From: DTU015 sp964641455
GTDB lineage: Bacteria > Bacillota > Sulfobacillia > Fermentithermobacillales > Fermentithermobacillaceae
Reading direction: 5' to 3'
Assembly: GCA_964641455.1 (NCBI GenBank)
Contig: CAZXLH010000057.1
Coordinates: 1 to 9,513 of the forward strand
DNA: 9,513 nucleotides
The notes under the pieces were generated by a model. It was given only the letters and a program-made list of their open reading frames with translations. It ran no database searches and was not told the origin of the DNA. Of this stretch, positions 1-5,778 are shown in pieces (within the stretch, counting starts at the first letter, position 1; each line of letters opens with the position of its first letter). The translations under genes were made by a program, and so were the position numbers.

Positions 1-160
1 TGAGTTGAAGAGGGGGATGGTGGTGGGGTTTTTGGGGAGGGTGATGGCTTGAAGCTGAATCGAAAGCAGACAGCTTCCCCAGCCGTTCGTGAAGGCGGGC
101 TGCATCTTTTGAGTACTGCTCCCGCATCTGTGATTTCTTACAGTTGTTTTGACACGCCAT
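1..160 (-). CDS. Unrecognised ORF, 5' part, running off the left edge (fourth gene of the lic operon?)
   Basis: An ATG at 160-158 lies 10 nt after the licD stop codon. An AAGG that overlaps that stop sits 8 nt ahead of it, so coupling to licD is plausible. The frame stays open to the window edge (53 codons). The start reads MACQNNCKKSQMREQ, followed by a charged, helix-like stretch (roughly residues 8-33) ending near LGKLSAF. It then becomes His/Pro-rich, which is poor protein-like sequence. In the same last 60 bases another minus frame reads AITLPKNPTTIPLFNS, with almost every codon ending in C, and looks far more coding. The two readings may be joined by a frameshift, or the sequence may change origin near position 60. 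I do not recognise a family; a transposase or a small cytoplasmic protein are only guesses. Confidence 0.35.
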   Translation of the reverse strand, partial: MACQNNCKKSQMREQYSKDAARLHERLGKLSAFDSASSHHPPQKPHHHPPLQL

Positions 161-170
161 TCCTGAGGCC

Positions 171-1073
171 TTAAAAGGTTGTTTTTACCAGTCTTTCATT
201 ATCCTCTTGTCTTACTGGCAAACCTGAGCCTTCTATAATACGCCTCCATTCGGTCCGGCAGTACGCAGCATGTTTATGAGGAGGTTTTCGCGACTCTGGC
301 GGTGGCATGGTCATATAATCGCCGTAAGTAATGCGCAAGTATTTATCATATTCACTGAAAGTGACAAATGGCTGCCCCCTGAACATCACGGTAGTTCCGT
401 CCCCAACGTAGGCTTTGGGCAAGTAATCGTGTACTCCCCTGAAGTCCAGATAACTCGCCCACTCCACCGAGGATTTCTCCGAATACTTCTTTGAGATACG
501 ATCGATCATCGCATGTAGCCATTTGATGCGTGATTCGTTTCCCCAGGCATGGAGAAGACTTACCAGCGCTTGCTTGTGAAAGCGACGCTCTTTGCTATTT
601 CTTAGTGAATTCAAGGCCAAAATCATGCGTGCTAGACGCAACAGATGTCCATGTAGTATCTTGCAGACTCTGCCTTTCGGGACGCCGTCCAGCGGGAATA
701 TGTCTACAAATACTCCCAACTCCACTTTGTAATCGTCACGTTCTAGTTTTCGTGATTTCTCCACAAAAACTGTCCGTATGTCACATACTTTAGATATATT
801 GTGCTTGATCCGCCAATCATCTTTCCAATTCACGAAAGTGTAATATGAGGGAAGCTCCGACCTGCAAATCTGTTCAAACTTCTCGAAGTCGTCCCTTGGC
901 ATGGCTATGTCAATGTCATCGTCCCATGGAATAAAGTCACCATGCCGCACTGCCCCAAGCAGGGTACCTCCGAACAAATAGTGTCGTAAGTTGTTTTTCT
1001 CACAAAGGGATACTATTGTGCATAGAATATCAAACTGAATGTCTTGTATCTGCTCCAAGGTCAGTTCAATCAT
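171..1073 (-). CDS. licD: LicD-family phosphocholine transferase
   Basis: This 300-residue protein belongs to the LicD family of nucleotidyltransferase-fold enzymes, which move phosphocholine from CDP-choline onto a sugar of lipopolysaccharide, teichoic acid or another glycan at the cytoplasmic side of the membrane. The diagnostic block is clear at residues 34-55: FGGTLLGAVRH, then GDFIPWDDDIDI with the metal-binding Asp cluster at 51-53. A second family block, GVFVDIFPLDGVP, lies at 120-132, and the C-terminal YGDYMTMPPP at 250-259 is typical. The frame is open upstream to 1139, but the ATG at 1073 is chosen because AAGGAG sits 7 nt ahead of it and the LicD domain begins right there. It is the last clearly identified gene of the minus-strand lic operon, 80 nt after licC. 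The acceptor sugar cannot be read from the sequence. Some LicD homologues transfer other phospho-groups, so phosphocholine rests mainly on the neighbouring licC. Confidence 0.94.
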   Translation of the reverse strand: MIELTLEQIQDIQFDILCTIVSLCEKNNLRHYLFGGTLLGAVRHGDFIPWDDDIDIAMPRDDFEKFEQICRSELPSYYTFVNWKDDWRIKHNISKVCDIRTVFVEKSRKLERDDYKVELGVFVDIFPLDGVPKGRVCKILHGHLLRLARMILALNSLRNSKERRFHKQALVSLLHAWGNESRIKWLHAMIDRISKKYSEKSSVEWASYLDFRGVHDYLPKAYVGDGTTVMFRGQPFVTFSEYDKYLRITYGDYMTMPPPESRKPPHKHAAYCRTEWRRIIEGSGLPVRQEDNERLVKTTF

Positions 1074-1080
1074 GTTGGAT

Positions 1081-1086
1081 CTCCTT
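1081..1086 (-). promoter_or_regulatory. Ribosome binding site of licD
   Basis: On the minus strand AAGGAG lies 7 nt before the ATG at 1073-1071. This decides the start of licD against the longer open frame beginning at 1139. Confidence 0.75.
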
Positions 1087-1153
1087 ACTGGGCACTTCAT
1101 TAAGTTATGGGCCCTTTGCTCAAGAGGCAATGCGCACAAATGAAAGCGAGATC

Positions 1154-1852
1154 TTAGCTGCCCGCACCATAATACATTACATATCTCTCGGCGGCGTCCA
1201 AGTCAGACACTCTGTCAATCTCAAACCAATCACTGGGTGCGATTTCTCGAACATAAACCGAAAACTCTTCCAAGTTATCCTTAACAAGGTCGTCCCAAAA
1301 CATCGTCTCGAATTTTGCTTTTGATACCGCGTGGTCGAGTAAGCTACGTAGTTTGACACCATCCCTAGAAGACCAATACGACACTCCAGACATAATGTTG
1401 TCTGTACCATCAGCAATTGTGATGTTTGTGACTCGGCCCTGACCATTTGTCTTTACGATCCATTCCTTTTCAAAGTTCGACTTAATACCAGTAAAGTACG
1501 TGGAGGATCGCAGTTCCGTGGTAAGGAAGTTCCTTGTTAGGTACACGTCTCCCTCTAGTATATAGTTATCACCCAAGAGATCTTTGACTAGGTACAGTGA
1601 ATACAAGTTGTTCCAGACATTATACTTGGGATTGTGTATGAGGTTAATCCCGTGCTTGCCTTCTAAAAACGAGAAGCATTCTGCTAAATACCCTGTAACG
1701 ACAGTAATATCATCAATGCCGACTTCTCTCAAGAAACGTATTTGCCTCATAATCATCGGTTCACCGGCGACTGGAATTAGAGCCTTGGGAACTCTGTTAG
1801 TCAGTGGTCTGAGCCGGGTCCCCATTCCGGCCGCCAATATGATTGCTTGCAT
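1154..1852 (-). CDS. licC: CTP:phosphocholine cytidylyltransferase (LicC type)
   Basis: This 232-residue enzyme is predicted to make CDP-choline from CTP and phosphocholine in the cytoplasm, supplying LicD. It starts with the nucleotidyltransferase signature LAAGMGTRLRPLT (6-18) and PKAL (22-25), followed by VVTGY (51-55). LicC-specific blocks follow: KYNVWNNLYSLYL (77-89), the EGD catalytic/metal Asp at 100-102, and MSGVSYWSSRDG (154-165). A late metal-binding EID is at 211-213. Length and motif order match the LicC proteins I know, such as the roughly 230-residue pneumococcal enzyme. The ATG at 1852 is preferred over an in-frame TTG one codon earlier because AGGAGG lies 7 nt upstream. It begins 31 nt after the upstream fusion gene. 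A related 2-aminoethylphosphonate cytidylyltransferase activity is the main alternative, but the adjacent choline-kinase domain and LicD favour choline. Confidence 0.92.
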   Translation of the reverse strand: MQAIILAAGMGTRLRPLTNRVPKALIPVAGEPMIMRQIRFLREVGIDDITVVTGYLAECFSFLEGKHGINLIHNPKYNVWNNLYSLYLVKDLLGDNYILEGDVYLTRNFLTTELRSSTYFTGIKSNFEKEWIVKTNGQGRVTNITIADGTDNIMSGVSYWSSRDGVKLRSLLDHAVSKAKFETMFWDDLVKDNLEEFSVYVREIAPSDWFEIDRVSDLDAAERYVMYYGAGS

Positions 1853-1859
1853 CAATAGC

Positions 1860-1865
1860 CCTCCT
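1860..1865 (-). promoter_or_regulatory. Ribosome binding site of licC
   Basis: AGGAGG on the minus strand lies 7 nt before the ATG at 1852-1850. It supports that start over the TTG immediately upstream. It falls in the 31-nt spacer between the fusion gene and licC, as expected for operon genes. Confidence 0.75.
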
Positions 1866-1883
1866 GACGTGGTAAGCTAATAC

Positions 1884-3491
1884 CTAGCCAACATTTCTCA
1901 TATTGGATTGATATTTCCGCAGATTGTGTTTCCCACGATTAAAACGCCCAAGCGAGTAGGTACACAAATGTTCATCACCACAAGCTACCTTTGACAGTGC
2001 CCACATACTCCAATGGATGTCCATGATTATACGCAATATATTCATCTTCTCAATTTCTGATATATTTGGTTCTCTGCCAAAGTATTTCTCAAGAAACAAC
2101 TCTTCCTCGTCTGCTGTAAATTCGCATTCTAGTCCTACAGACACAACATCCCAAAGGCCATCATAGTCTCCACTGTACTCCCAATCAATCAGGAAAACTC
2201 GCTGGTCCGAACCGATCACAAAGTTTTCAGGCCACGCGTCCAAGTGGCATGGAACATGATCTAATCCCATATTAATTAGCCGTTGTTCCAGGCCGAGCAA
2301 TTCTAACTTGACCCGTTCATAGCCATCAAACAAAAGGCCGGGCTTTCGGGCCACATCTTTCTCGAACATTGCTATGTTTTCTAACGGATCAAACTGGCTG
2401 CTGAACAATTTATTGCACCTATGTAATGTTCGTAAAGCATAAGCCATTAGTTCCATATTCGGTTCCCTTCTGGCGCTGGCAATTGAAAGGGTTTCCGCTC
2501 CGGGAATGTATCGAGTGATCTTTACTCCAGTCTTAGTATTCCAGTGGATGGTCTCGCAATCTAGACCTATTGAGTAGGCCAATTCACAATTCGCCCTCTC
2601 CTGTTCCCTGTCAACCGACTTGTTTGTGCCCTTACCGGGACTCCGCACCACTATTGGACCCTGACTCGTTGCCACTTTGTAGTTATGGTTATTCATACCC
2701 CCTAGTTTCTCAAGCGGTCCGATCACCTCATATTCCGGGCCCAATGCGTCCAGCACCATCCTGCAAATCAGAGACTCCTGTCTCGTTTTTTCTCGTCTCT
2801 CCAGTCTCGGATAAATGACATACTGCAGATTTCGGTAGTGATTTGGGGTATCAATTTCGGACCAAACCAAGTCATCAACTCTAACGTAACCCAGCTTGTG
2901 TTTGTCGCCAACGCTCAGCAAAGCATATTCATAATGCAAATAAGGATTCAAACAGTCCGCGAAGTATTCCAACATGTCGTCAAACGTCTCCAGTGAGATT
3001 TTCGATAGGCCGATGAACTCACCATCCAGCCTGCTTAACTGATGAATGTCTTTGGATATCTTAAAGACTACATCATTCCGTAATTCTACAAACGAAGAGT
3101 CTCCCAGGCCGGACTCATTAGCGATCAGAAGGCAGTTCTTGGCTTCATTGGCAAGGACTCGATCAAAGCCGCGGCCTTCAACTACTATGTCTCCTTCGAG
3201 AAGGAAGAAATCTCCGTCTATATACTCTCGGGCTAACGATAGAGAGTACATTGTCCCAGTCCATTTATACCTCTCGGAGCGGATAATAAAGACTTGCTCG
3301 CTTGCGAACTTCTCGAAAGCCTCTGCCTGAAAACCTGCTACTATTACAATCTTTTCAATACCAACACTGTAAAGCTGGTCGATCAATCGTCCAACTACTG
3401 TTGTGTCCGACAGTTCCAATAACCCAGCCTGGGTTGAGAATCCGTCTTGCTCACCTGCCGCAAGAATCACTGCTTGTTTCATAATTGGCAT
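1884..3491 (-). CDS. Fusion of a degenerate nucleotidyltransferase (LicC-like) domain with a LicA-type choline kinase
   Basis: The C-terminal half (about 240-535) is a LicA/aminoglycoside-phosphotransferase-fold kinase, predicted to phosphorylate choline or a similar amino alcohol with ATP. It has a loop GGMNNHNYKV at 264-273, VVRSPG at 281-286, the Brenner motif HLDAWPEN at 416-423 (H416, D418, N423) and the metal-binding IDWEYSGDYDGLWD at 435-448. The N-terminal half (about 4-230) is a LicC-like Rossmann nucleotidyltransferase: LAAG at 10-13, VIVAGFQAE at 49-57, GTMYSLSLA at 79-87, EGD at 99-101 and SEIDTPNHY at 211-219. Its nucleotide loop reads LAAGEQDGFS instead of LAAGxGxR, and the following Pro-Lys is missing, so cytidylyl transfer may be lost or altered. 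LicC-LicA fusions are known, for example LicCA of Treponema denticola. The start could also be the ATG at 3482; neither ATG has a strong Shine-Dalgarno site. It is the first intact gene of the operon. Confidence 0.88.
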   Translation of the reverse strand: MPIMKQAVILAAGEQDGFSTQAGLLELSDTTVVGRLIDQLYSVGIEKIVIVAGFQAEAFEKFASEQVFIIRSERYKWTGTMYSLSLAREYIDGDFFLLEGDIVVEGRGFDRVLANEAKNCLLIANESGLGDSSFVELRNDVVFKISKDIHQLSRLDGEFIGLSKISLETFDDMLEYFADCLNPYLHYEYALLSVGDKHKLGYVRVDDLVWSEIDTPNHYRNLQYVIYPRLERREKTRQESLICRMVLDALGPEYEVIGPLEKLGGMNNHNYKVATSQGPIVVRSPGKGTNKSVDREQERANCELAYSIGLDCETIHWNTKTGVKITRYIPGAETLSIASARREPNMELMAYALRTLHRCNKLFSSQFDPLENIAMFEKDVARKPGLLFDGYERVKLELLGLEQRLINMGLDHVPCHLDAWPENFVIGSDQRVFLIDWEYSGDYDGLWDVVSVGLECEFTADEEELFLEKYFGREPNISEIEKMNILRIIMDIHWSMWALSKVACGDEHLCTYSLGRFNRGKHNLRKYQSNMRNVG

Positions 3492-3905
3492 TTTCTCATC
3501 CCCTACAACGAGACTCGTACCATAGTAATGGCAGCGCTCTAAATCATTTTTCTGTCGTCACAGGGAAGTTGTCCCAAACGTTGTGAAAACTGCTTGAGGC
3601 AATCGTACGCTGCCATCCGCCTGTTTTCGCTTATCTGTCTTCTGCCCGTCTGAATTAGCTCACGAATATGTGTATGTGCAAACGGAATCCCATCGATAAG
3701 CAGCACAATAATATCAAGATCCGTTGGTGGTCACCTAAGAAAGGATGTTATCTAGGCCTTGATCGCTGCGATAAACCGTAGACACATCGTACCCTTGTCA
3801 GTTGTACCGTAATCGAAGTGGTTTGCTAAAGACTCCTTCCCGATATCATAGTTCCAAGAAGCGACACTCCGCAACTCCCGGCAATCCTGCTTTGAGATTT
3901 CCAAT
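3492..3905 (-). other. Long leader upstream of the lic operon
   Basis: About 410 nt separate the predicted transcription start (near 3905) from the first intact lic gene. On the minus strand it holds a 51-codon open stretch (about 3900-3747) with no convincing start, ending DKGTMCLRFIAAIKA. An AAGGAG near 3829-3834 has no start codon at the right distance. After that comes the open fragment at 3730-3539. This could be a decayed gene now serving as an untranslated leader. I see no clear terminator hairpin with a U-run and no riboswitch that I can recognise. Confidence 0.35.
3539..3730 (-). pseudogene. Unrecognised C-terminal gene fragment upstream of the lic fusion gene
   Basis: The minus strand is open for 63 codons between a TGA at 3733-3731 and the TAG at 3541-3539, with no usable start at its 5' end. 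It reads like real protein: TDLDIIVLLIDGIPF near its start, then a basic helical stretch GRRQISENRRMAAYD and an end near FSQRLGQLPCDDRKMI. It stops 47 nt before the fusion gene, where an upstream operon member would be expected. The DLDIIVLLIDGIPF segment faintly recalls the DGI core of mutator-type (IS256) transposases, but the rest does not. I regard it as the 3' remnant of a lost gene of unknown family. Confidence 0.3.
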
Positions 3906-3911
3906 AATTAC

Positions 3912-3940
3912 ATTTTACAACAAGCGGATGCAAGCGTCAA
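3912..3940 (-). promoter_or_regulatory. Predicted housekeeping promoter of the lic operon
   Basis: On the minus strand TTGACG (3940-3935) and TAAAAT (3917-3912) are separated by exactly 17 nt. Each hexamer matches the sigma-70/sigma-A consensus at five of six positions. Transcription would start near 3905 and run leftward into the lic genes. It is the best promoter-like sequence I found in the window. Confidence 0.6.
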
Positions 3941-4481
3941 ATGCCAGAACCCGATCGCCTGCCAGTATTTTACACTCCCAGACTAAATGGAAATGTATGT
4001 GGGTGCGCGGTGACGGGATCAGAATGTCTGACAAACAAGCACAAGAATTTTGGGGGGTGATTGTACAGGAAAGCTCCGGCGTTATTCGCCTAGGCCATGA
4101 GTTTTAAACTGCTATGGTAGGGCCTGAGTTTCATGTCTGGGTGGACTATATAGGCCCGGTCGCTGGTTTTCTCTTCTACTGATTCCTTGGAGGAGTCAGC
4201 GGAGTGGTTTACGTAGAAAGATATAGACAAGTGTTTGCATGCTTCAATTGGTGGCCCTGGCACTCGGGCATTGATCCTCCTTAATGGTGGCCCAGGAGGA
4301 GCCAGACATATTAGACGTATTGCAGCGGAAACCGCAGTCTACAGAGTCTTTGAGGCAACATTGCGTCAGGAATTATCTCTGCTATGATGAGTTGACGCGG
4401 GGTGCTGGTACAGTTCTGAGGGAAGGTGATAGGTTAAAGGAGGAGGCTGAGTTTTTAGGTTTTGAGGGAGCGCTAGACTAA
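3941..4481. other. Gene-poor stretch with no supportable intact gene
   Basis: Only short open frames occur. A 27-codon plus-strand ORF at 4024-4107 begins MSDKQAQEFWGVI. A 65-codon plus-strand ORF at 4284-4481 ends with a charged segment DRLKEEAEFLGFEGALD, directly ahead of the possible Wzz remnant in the same frame. Its first part lacks any family signature. An imperfect direct repeat GGTGGCCC(T/A)GG occurs near 4250 and 4286. The look is of decayed coding sequence, origin unknown. Confidence 0.3.
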
Positions 4482-4616
4482 TGGAGATGTCGGCTGCTTT
4501 GGAAGAGAGTCATTTGGGTGGGACTAGGATTTGTCTGTGCGATTGTTGAAGGAATCATACTAGTGGTGTCGAAATATAAATATCTGAGCAGCAAAGAGGA
4601 TGCCGTATGGCGGTAG
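4482..4616 (+). pseudogene. Possible remnant of a Wzz-like chain-length regulator (N-terminal membrane segment)
   Basis: After a TAA at 4479-4481 the same plus frame is open for 44 codons to a TAG at 4614-4616. It reads LLWKRVIWVGLGFV, continues through a hydrophobic stretch of about 23 residues (VIWVGL to IILVV), then SKYKYLSSKED. Wzz/polysaccharide co-polymerase proteins begin this way: a short cytoplasmic segment ending in a basic LWKR-type patch, a first membrane helix, then a periplasmic domain. Here the periplasmic coiled coil, the second helix and any start codon are missing. The match is to the general pattern only. It would fit a polysaccharide locus, but could be chance. Confidence 0.28.
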
Positions 4617-5102
4617 TTTGCCAGGAGGATTTATTGCCTGGAAGCGCACAATGCTTGCCTGGTTAGTGCCACCTAACTGCTTCACACCTCATTTTCCATG
4701 AAGCACAAGAAGCTGCCCGTCGGGGTGATTTGCGGGTTTGGGGATACTCACAGGGCTACAGGGTAGCGGGTACTCGCGGGGAACTTGCTTGCGGGAAATT
4801 TGGAAGAACTGATTTAGACAGACCGAGGGAATGCAAAGCCAGTTGGCTTTCCGATGCTAGGTTCGGCGGATGACATCCAGTGAGGCGCTCTATGAGAAGC
4901 CTGTCGCCGGAGTGAGGGTTATATTGAAGGATACGAAGATTGAAGTGGTAGGGAACAAGCAAACGCTGTTGAATTGGGAACGATTGGATCTGTAAGAGCA
5001 ACGAGTTGCTATAATATGGCGCTAGTGAAGTCCGCGAGATGAATTAGTGGTATGTTACTTTGATTTAACTGATAGAGTTATCGCTGAACTCTAATGCACC
5101 GA
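4617..5102. other. Gene-poor stretch up to the assembly gap
   Basis: No intact gene is supported. A plus frame open from about 4699 to 4872 includes YSQGYRVAGTRGEL, and a 41-codon plus ORF at 4870-4995 contains VAGVRVILKDTKIEVVGNK. Both read like protein but belong to no family I recognise and are interrupted by stops. They may be pieces of the same decayed plus-strand gene as the possible Wzz remnant upstream, or of another one. Confidence 0.25.
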
Positions 5103-5119
5103 NNNNNNNNNNNNNNNNN
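5103..5119. other. Run of 17 N (assembly gap)
   Basis: Seventeen undetermined bases interrupt the sequence inside the decayed middle region. The true distance and the join are uncertain, and frame disruptions close to it may partly reflect sequence quality. Confidence 0.98.
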
Positions 5120-5575
5120 GGATGGATGTGTTTAGTTCAAGCCACGATGTCGTGTTCGGCGAGCCACTATCTACGTGCAAACAAGGTGTTGAAGGTATTG
5201 TTTGGTAGCAAAGACTTGGCCTCAGTAATCATACCTGCTTGCGTGCTTTCAATGTAGAGACGTATATGAGGGGCGCAGTTGAATCTGTAATTACGCAATC
5301 CCTTCCATAGTTTTGGGACGTGCTCGGTCTGGCAAGGCAATGCGTCCGGTGGAAGTTTACCCTTGGTTGCTAATGGAATTCGTATGCCGTGTGCCCAAGT
5401 CATCAGATTCTTGTCTACGGACATTGTATGGAAGGGCTATATATCGGTCGTTTTTGAAAAGTAGAAGTTGACAGCTGAATTAACTATGGGATGCCTGTTC
5501 CTTTCAGGAGCATGACCGTTCAGAATTAGAGTAACTGCTGGTTTACTTAGCCACGTAACAATAGGGACTGAGTGA
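5120..5575 (+). pseudogene. Decayed family-2 glycosyltransferase
   Basis: Pieces of a GT-A family-2 glycosyltransferase can be read in order across two frames. The first frame, open from the N gap, gives ASVIIPA at 5219-5239, the usual first beta strand. After 8 extra bases (5240-5247) the next frame gives NVETYMRGAVESVITQSLP (5251-5307), a TAG, then FWDVL. The first frame then resumes with NGIRM and QVIRFLSTDIVW (5396-5431), the equivalent of the EYIxFLDSDDxW block. After further stops come PFRIRV and AGLLSH near 5516-5551, resembling the YRVH-GSxSH segment near the end of such enzymes. The DDGSTD block is unreadable. Only about 28 codons separate the last two motifs where over a hundred residues are usual, so an internal deletion is likely. 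The gene is non-functional as shown, unless the sequence is faulty near the gap. Confidence 0.58.
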
Positions 5576-5584
5576 GATCTCACT
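5571..5584. repeat. Perfect 14-bp palindrome
   Basis: AGTGAGATCTCACT is a perfect inverted repeat without a spacer. It lies about 160 bp upstream of the predicted promoter of the first plus-strand glycosyltransferase gene, just at the end of the GT2 remnant. It could be a binding site for a dimeric regulator, but a single copy in a decayed region is weak evidence. Confidence 0.3.
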
Positions 5585-5722
5585 GGAGTTTGATGTTGTA
5601 GAGAGTCGCAACGTATACTTATTACTGGCGCAGGTACACATTTGTAGCATTAAGGATTTCTATTTTTGCTCTTTGTGAACTAGTTATGGATTACCTGTAG
5701 TGAATATCGTTTATGGGGAGGC
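5576..5722. other. AT-richer spacer before the plus-strand glycan genes
   Basis: No open frame with a plausible start and no recognisable protein motif was found between the GT2 remnant and the promoter at 5723-5751. It may contain the eroded 3' end of the GT2 pseudogene. Confidence 0.4.
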
Positions 5723-5751
5723 TTTGGAGAAATGAATAGATTAAGTATAAT
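5723..5751 (+). promoter_or_regulatory. Predicted promoter of the plus-strand glycosyltransferase genes
   Basis: A perfect TATAAT (5746-5751) is preceded by a weak -35: TTTGGA with 17 nt spacing, or TTGGAG with 16 nt. Transcription would begin near 5758, giving a leader of about 20 nt before the ATG at 5779. A 16-codon ORF starting at 5732 overlaps this promoter and ends in a TGA overlapping the glycosyltransferase start (ATGA), so it could also be a gene remnant coupled to it. Confidence 0.48.
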
Positions 5752-5778
5752 GGATAGGATCAGGCCTGGTGTAAGGCA

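Noticed and set aside
1884..3540. Phase-variable tetranucleotide repeats as in Haemophilus licA
   Set aside because: I looked at the 5' end of the kinase fusion gene and found no CAAT or other short tandem repeat tract.
3675..3730. DLDIIVLLIDGIPF as an IS256-family transposase fragment
   Set aside because: Only one short motif fits. The downstream residues lack IS256 features and no inverted repeats are seen.
3811..3827. Minus-strand AGCAAACCACTTCGATT resembling the start of the c-di-GMP-I (GEMM) riboswitch core
   Set aside because: Only the GCAAACC-TTCGA part matches. The conserved GACGCAAAGCC segment and the second helix do not follow, so it is most likely chance.
4024..4107. 27-codon ORF MSDKQAQEFWGVI... 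recalling the N-terminus of IS66-type accessory proteins
   Set aside because: The similarity is confined to a few positions (FW, SG spacing), the frame ends at once, and no terminal inverted repeats or transposase follow.
4315..4385. Plus-strand segment IRRIAAETAVYRVFEATLRQEL, faintly like the AEAYRxLRTN motif of CpsD/BY-kinases
   Set aside because: The match is a few residues only, and Walker motifs are absent nearby.
4756..5001. 81-codon minus-strand ORF
   Set aside because: No ribosome site, no family motif, and the plus strand in the same interval reads as more protein-like.
5167..5424. 85-codon minus-strand ORF
   Set aside because: It lies antisense to the readable GT2 motifs on the plus strand and shows no family motif; treated as a shadow.
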